Shown here in pieces: positions 44,964 through 54,186 of a stretch of 64,000 nucleotides of DNA. This stretch comes from Macrophomina tecta. Its lineage: Eukaryota; Ascomycota; Dothideomycetes; Botryosphaeriales; Botryosphaeriaceae. The notes under the pieces were generated by a model. That model was not told where the DNA came from. It saw only the letters and a list, made by a program, of their open reading frames with translations, and ran no database searches. The stretch spans positions 2,046,001 through 2,110,000 of the forward strand of contig JAKSGN010000007.1 in assembly GCA_024180945.1 (NCBI GenBank), given 5' to 3'. The position numbers and the translations under genes are program-made. Positions within the stretch are counted from its first letter, which is position 1. Each line of letters opens with the position of its first letter.

Positions 44964-46866
44964 AATAGACGATAATGGTCAGCAAGCTGACTATCGTTGC
45001 ATTGAACACTGGGCAAAGACCAACAGCGAACCGTCATCGGAACGTCATTGATTCCTTGGGATTCAATGCTGTTGGGGGAACTCATTCAAGAACTTGCGGT
45101 AGCTTCTGCAATACTAAACCAAAGGCTATCATCCGATGTCTCTCCAGGTGCGTCTATCGTATGGTATCCATAATCTCGTGTGAATCATGCTACAACTTGT
45201 ATTTCTGCGTATTCCCGTCGAGGAAAATTCTCCATCATTCCACGAAGCGGCAGGTAGGTAGTTCCAACGTTTTAGAGCGCCTGCAATGCCAGATTGAAAG
45301 AGTAATATGTATGCCTATGAAACCCAGAACGCAACGTCGAGCTGCTTTTCAAGTCACAAAAATATCCTGCATGATACTTTGGAAGTTCTTCTACATGTAG
45401 TAAACACTGTGATCTCCGACCATATTTTTTCCGACCGTTGCCTGAGAGACTCTCCCTCCCCCTCTCCCGCGAAGAGTCAAAGGAAATTGTTGCAGCAGTA
45501 CAAGCTAAACCTTCTTGTTGAGAAAGCATTAATTTCACCTGCAGGAGGGCTTTCCGGAAAATACTTCCTTCTCACATGTAGCCAGAAATAGAACTTGCAA
45601 GGAAGTATACAAATGATACAATTCCATCTGCAAGAGCCTGAGCTCGGGCCATAGTAGCGAACCATACCATGGCATTCCCGGCTTCGGCGTTTACGGCCAA
45701 ACAAGTCTTGTCGAATCCGAATTTCGCACATTCATTAAGTCCTGTTTTTTTCTCTTTGTTCTGAGCATCCCCGGGCTGAATACGTAAGATGTGAAAGCTG
45801 AAACAGCAGTGACTGTAGAGGTTTCTGGTCGGAGCCATATTAGGTAGCATAGCACACCGCACTCACGCAGGGTCTCATAAGTAAATTTCATGCATCAGCC
45901 TGAAGGCCATGATCTTCATTTCAATTATACCAGGTTGGCATGCCTAGAAAGACGCATTAAAGTACAGCCTCCATCCTCGTAGTCGCCTCTAGGCAGCTGA
46001 GTGGCTTTGACTTTAGTATGAACGCCTGTATCGCCTCATTTGCGCTTGACGGGTAGCGGTGTATTTTGCCTCCAAGACTTTGCAAAGCTACTGCCATCCA
46101 CAGTGGTATAGTTTCGGACACTCACATCGAGAACTTGTTTCTCGCAATCTCAACCGCAGGTGTACTAATCGTGGCAACTCAGGCTTGATGACGAGTATTT
46201 CTCGGCATCCTTTTTCATATTTGTAATCTCCAGATCAGGTGATTGTGCCGCTTCAGAATCACTTGTGGGAGCGACCCAGAGACAAATCATTTTATTGATT
46301 CTTCAGCATAGGCTTGCAAGTGCCATTCGTATCTCTTTGCATCACAAAATTAATTTTTGCAGACGGGCGCCGGGCCCGTCGTTGACTTCGTGTTACCATG
46401 GCAGACCGGTTCTCTTGTCGGGATGTGAAAGGTCCTCCCTCCGCCGAGTACCACTTAAGCCGATGGGAAGTATGGCTCATCATGCGTAAGAGCTACCAGT
46501 GTTCAGAAAGTAAAGGACAGCACATTGGGAACGGTGGTAGGGAACTAAGCCATTAAAACCGTTTGCCCGAACGTCTTCGCTCTTTACTCTTCTTTTAATT
46601 CTCGGCCAACGCCGTAAGGTCTCGGGCTGTTCTTAAATCCAGAATCGTCTTGTCTGATTTCGAATGGTCTCCAGAAGATGAGCAAAGTCATTTTGGTAGC
46701 GCGCCAAGCCGCTCATCCATTTATGGTGTCTGATGTTCATCGTTTTCCACATTGGGAAAGGCGCGATGGTTTATGCTCTTTGGACAAACGCTTGTCCCGC
46801 TCTTCCCCATTCGCCCAACTAGTTTAATTTCCTAAATTAAGCTTCTATTCATGCCTAGGGCCTGCC

Positions 46867-46886
46867 AAAAAAAAAAAAAAAAAAAA
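46867..46886. repeat. Poly(A) run, 20 bases
   Basis: Twenty consecutive adenines, bordered by tgcc on the left and ggca on the right. Confidence 0.95.
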
Positions 46887-47411
46887 GGCAACGGTAACAG
46901 CTTCTAAGCCCCGAAAAAGAGTTAGACAAATAGGAAGGCAGCGGCATCACCGTTCCCGCCCAGGCCAAATGGAGCAACGAGATGGCCCGAAAAAGATGAC
47001 GAGACAAAAGCAGGTTAGTTGCCAAGAGCGGAGCGGGGCGTCATGCAGGTCTGCTCAAGCTGCGAAGATATCTCAAGCTCTTGGCCGGAGAGCAACGGGA
47101 AGCCAAAAACAGAGCCGGGGAAGAGGTATGGTAGGTTTTGATGATGGTGCATAATGTTGGGTTTGAGTGCTCGTATTTTGGGTTTTCGCTCAGCCTTGCG
47201 AGCGCCTTAGGGTGCAAATGCGCGAGGACAAGGCTTGCGCACATCATTCGCAGCCAAACTGTCAACCACGGCACAACCCTTTCCAGGACTTGGTTGCTTC
47301 TCCAAGGCGTGGATGCTTCTCTCCAAGACCTGGTCAGGCCCTGAATAGCCATGAAAGACCCCACAATGCCTCAACTCTTGGCCGCACATGGGGGCCTCAG
47401 GAAGCATTGAA

Positions 47412-47420
47412 GGGATATAA
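47412..47420 (+). promoter_or_regulatory. Likely TATA box of the secreted-protein gene
   Basis: GATATAAAA lies 114-122 bp upstream of the ATG at 47534 and about 90 bp before a CA-rich leader (accacaacatcccaac), the arrangement expected of a strongly expressed, inducible fungal gene. Confidence 0.5.
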
Positions 47421-47533
47421 AACCTGGTGGAAGCTCGTCGTTTGAATATTCCAGTTCTTCAGAGCCGTCGTTCCCAGTCCAAAAAGAACCACAACATCCC
47501 AACAGTTCAACCAACCAACGATCATTCCCTATC

Positions 47534-48043
47534 ATGCGCTTCGAAATTTCTCTCCTCGCACTCATTGCGGCGGTAGCCTACGCCGCCCCGGCACCCATTC
47601 CCAAAGCCAAACCTGCGGACGTTGACAACGCCGTTGTCGATTCCGTCGAGGCCGACAAATTTGATGCTTCTACGTATCATTATGTGCCCACGCTGCCGAA
47701 GTCAGACAAACAGCCGACATGGGTATTCGATCCAAAAACTGGGGGGTACATTTTGATATCGCTGCCTGATCAATCCAAGAAAACCTACCCCTGGAAGCGA
47801 GAGGCAGAACCAATGCCGGCGCCGGAGGCAGAGGCGGAGGCAGTCGCTGTCGCCCCGGACAATCTAGCCCCGAAAAATGGTTATTACGGGTATCCGGTTT
47901 ATATTCCTGGTAGCCGGCAGCCCTCATCGCCGCAATATTGGTCGTCGACAGATGTTCGGAGCAGCAACAACCAACTCAATGGATTGGTTAACCTGAATGA
48001 CGTGCTTAATGACAACAATATTGATCTTGATATTCTAAAATGA
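47534..48043 (+). CDS. Small secreted protein with a Kex2-like processing site
   Basis: A single-exon frame of 169 residues. The first 17 (MRFEISLLALIAAVAYA) form a clear signal peptide with cleavage before APAPIP. A dibasic site K88-R89 is followed by EAEP and then an Ala/Glu/Pro-rich spacer (MPAPEAEAEAVAVAP). This is the layout of Kex2 cleavage followed by dipeptidyl trimming, as seen in fungal pheromone and other secreted precursors. After the spacer comes a Tyr/Pro-rich segment (NGYYGYPVYIPGSRQP) and an Asn/Asp-rich tail. There are no cysteines after the signal peptide. No repeats of a pheromone-like peptide are present, so a mating pheromone is not supported. A TATA box and CA-rich leader precede it. 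Family unknown; it could be a secreted propeptide-bearing protein or effector-like product. Confidence 0.75.
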   Translation: MRFEISLLALIAAVAYAAPAPIPKAKPADVDNAVVDSVEADKFDASTYHYVPTLPKSDKQPTWVFDPKTGGYILISLPDQSKKTYPWKREAEPMPAPEAEAEAVAVAPDNLAPKNGYYGYPVYIPGSRQPSSPQYWSSTDVRSSNNQLNGLVNLNDVLNDNNIDLDILK

Positions 48044-48459
48044 GAGGTAAGGGGCAAAACATTTAATTTTCCGTTTAAGATGTCGTGGCTGACAGGTGCT
48101 AACAGCAGAGCCTAGATGGACTGAAAGGTTACTGGTAAATCCTTTTTCAAGGAATCAGACCGGTGATATCCTGGAAGAAAACTCGGGCAGAGAAATAGGC
48201 TTCACAGCTAGGTCGCATGGGCGGCCTTTTGACGCTGTATCTTTAATGTTGGGGTCCGAAATCTGAAATCCAACTTTAGTCACTCGCTACGTAGTTATAT
48301 ATTTTTTGAGACGAGCTGTCAGTTCTTTTTGAACATGCGAATAACACAAATTACTAAATCGTTCAACAGCATAATTCATAAATATTACTCCATTATTCTC
48401 AAGTTGAGAAAACTGTGACAATTATACAAAATAGAAATCTTCTTGCTGTCGGAGACACC
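48044..48459. other. Convergent intergenic region
   Basis: AT-rich 3' flanks of the secreted-protein gene and the GH16 gene. No gene seen. Confidence 0.7.
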
Positions 48460-49522
48460 TCAAGTCACGGCCAAACAGACAAACAGACCTAAAGTTACAA
48501 GGAGAAATTGCCACGTTCCTACTTCGTTATCGTGACTCGCGCGTGACGCTGCCTTCACGGCGTTAGCGCTAGCAGTCCACCACATACCGGATCTAGTAGT
48601 GGTGGAAGCTGTAGTCCCTGACGTGGAAGTAGCGACGCCTCCCTCATTCGAGTTAACCTCTCCTCCTTCAACGTCGATACTCCTCCAACTACCAGTCGTA
48701 TCACTATAACTGTAGCTTGTGGCGGGCGAGTAGTTCACGATGGAGACGCTCTGGACGTAGAAGGTGAAGGGACCGTCCGAGTAATCAGTGGTGCCGCCAG
48801 CCCAGCCAATGGTGCCCTGGTCGTTGCTGCTGTCGCCACCAGCCCAGATGCCGATTTTTAGTCGCATGGGCGTCTGCGGGTAGTTGCTGCCGCCAACAGC
48901 ATCAGCGTAGTTGAGGGTGCGCACGGCGACGCTGTCGATGAACCAGGTGGTGTACTCCGAGGTCCAGAGGATGGTGTAGTTGTGCACGTTGTCCTGGGTG
49001 TCTGGTGAAACGGCATGGTAGACGGCGCGGTCGTAGCTGGTGGTGTTACCCTTGCCGAAGTAGTTGCTCTCGACCTGGGCGCTGTTGCCGCCGAGCCACT
49101 CCCAGTCGATCTCGTCGAGGTCGTCGGATTCGAGGACGACACTGCTGACGATGCCAGTGCCGGGTGCGGAGCGTAACAGGATTTCCACCTGGCCGAAGAG
49201 GAAGTAGAATGATGTTTCGATGGTGGGAGCATCTCCTGATTCCTTGATGGTAAAGGCGGCGCCGTTGCTGTCGTAGCTCACCGAGCCCGCCGTCACCGTC
49301 CAATCATCGCTTTTGCCCTGCGTGAAGTCGACGCTGTAAGATGATGAAGATAGTGCCTTGTCGGAGGGACATGATGCTACAAGAGTCAGCGACATGTGAT
49401 CCGACGGATATGGATCTTGGCATACTGCTGTCGAGAGGATTGCAATCAGTACTTGTCTGCGCCAGCGCTATGGGCAGGATAGGCGATAAAAGCGCTGGCA
49501 GGTAGCGTAAAAAGCAGCGCAT
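48460..49522 (-). CDS. GH16 Crh-type cell-wall transglycosylase, GPI-anchored
   Basis: Extracellular enzyme of the Crh1/Utr2 group, which links chitin to beta-glucan in the cell wall. Two exons: 49522-49426 and 49376-48460, giving 337 residues; the join reads CNPLDSTSCPSDKAL, as in Crh proteins. A signal peptide (MRCFLRYLPALLSPILPIALA) ends before QTSTDC. The catalytic ExDxxE-type motif is DEIDWEWLG, with E121, D123 and E125. Supporting motifs: TSFYFLFGQVEILLRSAPGTG, SNYFGKG, NYTILWTSEYTTWFIDSVAV and PMRLKIGIWAGG. The Ser/Thr-rich linker and hydrophobic C-terminus (FLLVTLGLFVCLAVT) fit a GPI-anchor signal. No CBM18 chitin-binding domain is present between signal and catalytic domain. An upstream in-frame ATG at 49528 would add two residues. 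Confidence 0.92.
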
Positions 49523-50725
49523 GCCCAACGTGACGAAGAATTAGAGATTATGAGATGGAGCAAAGCAGCGGCAGAAAAGCAAAAAGTCAAGGAGATGCGG
49601 CACAGAAGAGGACCGGGGATGGTGGACGGTTGCATGCACGATGTAGCAGTGGCGTCGAGGGTTCTTTGAGGCTCAAGTGCCAGGGTCGCGCTTCCCATTG
49701 TGACGGCAGAAATTGAGAAGGCTGGGGGGCCAGAGCAGGGCAAGCTGATACGTTGGCAAGGCGCAGGTACATGGTGGCTACTGCGAGGCAACGACACAGA
49801 CTCACGCACACCGACGGGAAGGGCAAGGCTGCCGGCTGCCAGGGACCAGGCGCGGCCAATGAAGCGATAAGCAGGTGAGAAGGCGTCCAGAGCTCAATAA
49901 ACAGGTGGCTGGGGAAGGGTGGGCTTAAAAGGGCTCGTCGACGCGGTGACGCGCGGTGGGGCGTTTGTCGTCGTCAGCGCTCGGACGTGGACCCATCCAC
50001 CGCACCATCCACCTCACCGTCGCTCGTCTGCTCAGCCCGCCGTGGAACGCATCGGCAAGCCCTGGACCGCACGTCGCGTCCGCCTGGAGAAAGAGCCGGG
50101 CTTCCAGAGGAGCGGCCAGACTGAGGGAGCACGGCTCGGTCGCCATGCGGGGAAAGAGATGCTCGGCCGATACAAGCAAGCGCATCACATCCATCAAAAG
50201 CACTGGGTTTGCGACTTCTCCTGCATGGAAGGCCGACACGCCGGGGACAGGAAAGCGGGGTGACGAGGGCGCGCGAGGAATGGAGGAAGCTCCGGTCTGG
50301 CGGTTGGGGACATGGAAGAAACGCGGTCAGGGACAGCAGCGACGGGAGGGCAAGACTCGGGGTTGCTTACATATCGATGGCGATGGCGATGGCGCTGCAA
50401 CAAGCGCATGAGCTGCAGGGGGAACAGGCGTGCGTGTCGAGGCGGAGGCGGAGGTGGAGGTGGAGGTGGAGGCGGCAACAGACAAACCCCCGGGCCGAGA
50501 CAGGCCCAGCGCCGCCTCTTCCCCGACTCTCCCCCTTCCTCAGCATGCATCACGGCGAACAGGTAGGTGTCGCACTCTCGGTCGGCCTCCAGCTCATCAC
50601 ATCGGCCCGATGCGCTTTGTGTCAGATGCCGCCCGCGCGCGCGGCTTCTGCCCCGCGTTGCATTGCACTCGTTCCCGCCAGAGCCCTCATCCTCGTCTGC
50701 ATGCCCGCTGACACACCCCTCCAAG
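49523..50725. other. Divergent intergenic region
   Basis: 1.2 kb between the divergent GH16 and SMP-30 genes, so it should hold both promoters. It contains a purine-rich imperfect repeat at about 50441-50472 (GGAGGTGGAGG units). The overlapping open frames on both strands near 50.2-50.7 kb are low-complexity and not supported. Confidence 0.5.
50441..50472. repeat. GGAGGNGGA-type imperfect repeat
   Basis: A run of GGCGGA/GGTGGA hexamer variants on the + strand in the divergent promoter region. Confidence 0.85.
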
Positions 50726-51768
50726 ATGCCTGACCTCTCGAGTTTTGCTGTACATCACAATGCCTTTGAAGCTCTACTGGGCCCTGAGCCCAAATTGGAG
50801 CTTCTGCTTGAGCACCAGCCCTATCCTTTCGCCCACGAGGCCGGTGTTTTCATCCCGTCCACCGACGACCTCTTCATCACTAGCAACCGCTTCCACACTG
50901 CAGCCGGCCAGCCGCGCATCCAAATATCCAGAGTTTCCCTGAAGAATGGTCTGGCCAACATAGAACGTGAAGAAATTCACAACGAAAAGATTGTCATGGG
51001 CAACGGCGGTGTCAACTACAAAGACGGCATCCTCTTCTGCAGCCAAGGCTCTCTCACCCAGCCCGCCGGCTTGTACCACATGTCTGCCTCCGCCCCCTAT
51101 ACATCCACCCTTGTCATCGACAATTTCCACGGCCGCCCCTTCAACTCCGTCAATGATGTCGTCGTCCATAGCGACGGCAGCATCTGGTTTACCGATCCCA
51201 TCTACGGCTTCGAGCAAGGCTACCGCTCTCCGCCCCAGCTGCCTAACCAAGTCTACAGATACGACCCTGAAACTAAAAGCATCCGGGCTGTCGCTGACGG
51301 CTTCGGCCGTCCAAATGGCATCTGCTTCTCGCCGGACGAGAAGATTGTCTACATCACCGACACGGACTGGATCCACGGGGATGGCACTACTGACAACACG
51401 AGGCCTTCGTCAATGTATGTTACGATTCTGCCCTTGACTTTGTCCCCGCTGACAGCTATAGCTATGCGTTTGACGTCACGTACTACTCTGGCCAGCCGTT
51501 CCTGACCAACCGTCGACTCTTCGCCTTCGCCGATTCTGGCATCCCCGACGGCATCAAGGTCGACATGGACGGCAACGTTTACAGCGGCTGTGGTGACGGC
51601 CTCAACGTTTGGTCCCCCGGCGGCGTCCTTCTTGGCAGGATCCTAGTTGACGGTGGGGTTGCTAACTTCTGCTTCGGCCGCCGGGGCGAGATTTTCCTGC
51701 TGAATGAGCACAAGCTCTGGAGAGCGCAGCTGGCTGACGGTATCCGTGGAGGCCTTCTGAAGCTTTGA
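50726..51768 (+). CDS. SMP-30/gluconolactonase-like six-bladed propeller protein
   Basis: Likely lactonase or esterase of the SMP-30/gluconolactonase family. Two exons: 50726-51414 and 51462-51768, giving 331 residues; the join reads RPSSIYAFDVTYYSGQP. An acceptor six bases earlier (51455) would add two residues in frame. Metal-site marks: E in PFAHEAGVFIPS, N and D in FNSVNDVVVHSDGSIWFTDP, and FGRPNGICFSPDEKIVYITD with the Asn-Gly and Asp residues of the divalent-metal site. The C-terminal blade GIPDGIKVDMDGNVYSGCGD has the second conserved Asp-Gly. The protein has no signal peptide, so cytosolic. The family covers gluconolactonases, organophosphatases and drug-type esterases; the substrate is not known. 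Confidence 0.9.
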
Positions 51769-52714
51769 TTTATAGACCTCGGGTTCCGAGAGTTGGAGTA
51801 GTATGTAATTACCGAATTTCGCATGGAATTGGCCCCGACCGTCACAAAACAATAAGATGACGGGGAAGCAAGAGCGTCATGTGTGATTGAACGAGTCGGC
51901 TGGACATCAAATTAGACGTGGATTCACAATATTGGAAAACTCCCAAAAAGACTGTTGCATTCTCGAGATCAAGGATCATTGTTGCAAGGAAAGGTATCCG
52001 TGACTCGGCGTAGACTTACGTTTGAGCTTATTCTCCGCGTCGCCTCTCTAACCTCGGAGACTCACGCCCCCTGGCAGCTTGAACGCCCCGTATTTCAAGC
52101 CACTCAAACGCACCCTCAGACTCAAGATTACCCCCAAAACTACAATCAAAAACAGAGCCCTGCAACCACAACTGAAAAGCGTTCTCGATGCTCTCAGGCG
52201 TGGCAGAAAATGCTTCCTTGTAACGATCGAGGGAAACCTTCGCAGAGGAGATTGCATGAGAAGTGCGTGCTCCTATTGCCCTTCCTGCGATTTCCTCTCT
52301 GAATTGACCGCAGAGTAACTGAGGCAGACTGCGTACAAGCTGTGTGGGTTTTATCAAAGCTTCTCAACACCTCTTCAGGAATTGTATGATTGATTTCCTT
52401 TACTCAAGGCCGGTGACCTTTTAATCAGTAGCCCAACAGAAATGGCGCGCCATCCTCCCCAAAGCTATAGCCCGCCATAGCAGCTGCCTGTCAACCAACA
52501 TCCTCTGTGCAATGCCAAGCAAAAGGGAAGCCCCCGAACATGTCCCCTTGTCAGAATCGCCCACCAACTCATATACCGTACCGCAAAACTCCGAACGGCC
52601 ATGCCTGGCGTCCAGATAACAGCAAGTCTCGGAAGGATTGATGCACTCCCAAAGAAGACAATCGACAGCCTTTTCCCCCAGTCGTCTCCCTCGACAGCTC
52701 CTATCCTGCTCTCC
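51769..52714. other. Convergent intergenic region
   Basis: Holds the 3' flanks of the SMP-30 gene and the single-pass membrane protein gene. No supported gene. Short frames near 52.0-52.4 kb lack domain features. Confidence 0.5.
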
Positions 52715-53779
52715 TCACCTGCGCATCCGCCTATTCCTCGCCACATCCGCCGCAAACGGATCATCCGACAGCACCGTCTCCGTCCACGCACTGACTTCGC
52801 TCTCCTGGCCGGGGAAAGCCACCGTACTCGGCGCAACCGCATCTGTCACATGACCAGCCACTACCGCACCCCTCTGCGACGCGAAGCCGACGTCGTCATC
52901 GCCGCCAACATCCCTCCTCCTGCGCCCCGCATCACCCCTCTGCCGGTGCGCGCGGTACGGCCGGTCCGTCGTCGTCCACGTGTTGGTCATGGTGTTGGTG
53001 TCGGACGCGAGCACGATGTCGGTGTCGCTGCCGCTGAGGTCGAGGTGGTGCAGGCGGTACTGGTGGTAGCCGTCGTTGACGCGCGGGTTGCGGCCGGTGC
53101 GCCGGGGGCGTTGCTCCTGCTGGCGCCGCTGCGCGCACTCTTCGAAGAGGCATCGGTTCGTGCGCGCTTCGGCGTCACGGGCTTGTTGGCGGCCGTGCTG
53201 CGCGAAAGCCTGGCCGAGGGGATCGAGGTGGGTGCGGGACGCACCGTCGCCGCCGTGGACGGTCTCCCAGTCGTCAGCGCCGTCGTCGCTCGATTGCCGC
53301 GGCAGGTCGGGCAGGCTCTTGTCGAAGGAGCTGAAAAGCTTCCGCGGGCGTTGGGGCTCGCGCGCATGGTGCTTGGGCGCCGGGAGCGGCCCGGCAGCGT
53401 GCTGCGGCGAGTCGGTTGCGCAGAAGGGGTCGGGAGGGAAGACGCCGGGCCAGTAGAGCTCCGGGAGGCTGGGTGCGGGTGTTGGGTTGCGGCGGGCTTG
53501 CGTGTCGAGGTTTTGGAGCTCGAGTGAAGTAACGCGTTGCATGCCGATGCGCCGGTTGCGTGTGAGGTAGTAGATGGTGCAGCCCATGCAGAAGAGCATC
53601 AGTGGGACGAAAACGAGGAGGAAGATAGCCCAGCGTGGCAACATGAGGTTGGAGTCATCATCACCGCGCCTGGGCTCGTTGTGCGGTCTGTCGAAGGCTT
53701 CTGGGTCGGTGCCTGGCCGAATTGTGCTGTAAGTGTCGGGATCGTAATAGTTTGGTAGATGTGGGTTGGGGGCCGACAT
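52715..53779 (-). CDS. Single-pass membrane protein, function unknown
   Basis: A single-exon frame of 354 residues. A Pro/Asp-rich N-terminal tail of 48 residues (MSAPNPHLPNYYDPDTYSTI) precedes one transmembrane helix at about 50-71 (AIFLLVFVPLMLFCMGCTIY), followed by basic residues (YLTRNRRIGM). These put the N-terminus outside or lumenal by the positive-inside rule. The rest is hydrophilic and low-complexity, rich in Arg, Asp and Gln, with few ordered segments (SSFDKSLPDLPRQSSDD). I do not recognise a family; similar single-helix proteins with long disordered tails are common and species-limited in fungi. The frame is long for chance, but GC-rich DNA here also gives long false frames, so the helix and start context are the main evidence. 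Confidence 0.65.
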   Translation of the reverse strand: MSAPNPHLPNYYDPDTYSTIRPGTDPEAFDRPHNEPRRGDDDSNLMLPRWAIFLLVFVPLMLFCMGCTIYYLTRNRRIGMQRVTSLELQNLDTQARRNPTPAPSLPELYWPGVFPPDPFCATDSPQHAAGPLPAPKHHAREPQRPRKLFSSFDKSLPDLPRQSSDDGADDWETVHGGDGASRTHLDPLGQAFAQHGRQQARDAEARTNRCLFEECAQRRQQEQRPRRTGRNPRVNDGYHQYRLHHLDLSGSDTDIVLASDTNTMTNTWTTTDRPYRAHRQRGDAGRRRRDVGGDDDVGFASQRGAVVAGHVTDAVAPSTVAFPGQESEVSAWTETVLSDDPFAADVARNRRMRR

Positions 53780-54186
53780 GCTGGAGGCATTGACGTCCGC
53801 TCAAGTCGTGGCAGAAATGATCTTGGTGAAGGAAGCCCAGGTTTACGGAGCACCGGTAACTGAAGGGGTACTGTAAGTCTGGAGGTCTTATGATGACCAC
53901 AGACGCGTGAAAAGTTGACCTTGTGTGTGGGCTCGCGGGCTGAACCGCCTCCCGGGCGCCCGAGGAAAGTACTCTAAAGGTATCAGGTGCCCTAGGTACG
54001 CTCTTTCAAAGCTGCCAAGGTCAGTTCCGGGCCAAGTCCCCTACAAGACAGGAGGCATCAGCTAAGGCCTTCAATCAGCACACCCGAACTGAAATACACT
54101 CAAGAACGAAACTACTTGACCGTGGATGTGTGACAAAGAACAGTGTTAGAATTTCAGAGTGCAATCTCGTTCGTACCATTATACTA
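53780..54186. other. Intergenic region
   Basis: About 400 bp holding the promoter of the membrane protein gene and the 3' flank of the TOK channel gene. No gene seen. Confidence 0.7.

Larger units (their letters stand above)
44964..47533. other. AT-rich gene-free island
   Basis: About 2.6 kb without a supported gene. It carries a 20-base poly(A) run flanked by TGCC and GGCA. Short frames have no domain. The right end (about 47200-47533) holds the promoter of the secreted-protein gene, including GATATAAAA at 47412-47420, a good TATA box 114-122 bp upstream of that start. Confidence 0.5.

Noticed and set aside
47534..48043. Alpha-type mating pheromone precursor
   Set aside because: It has a signal peptide and a KR-EAE site but no repeated short mature peptide or the Trp/Cys pattern of filamentous ascomycete pheromones.
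50194..50733. Overlapping frames around the GGTGGA repeat
   Set aside because: The translations are repeats of Gly, Glu/Val or Pro caused by the purine-rich repeat; no gene features.
52601..53527. 308-codon + strand frame over the single-pass membrane gene
   Set aside because: Antisense to a frame with a clear transmembrane helix; the Val/Ala/Arg-rich translation has no coherent motif.
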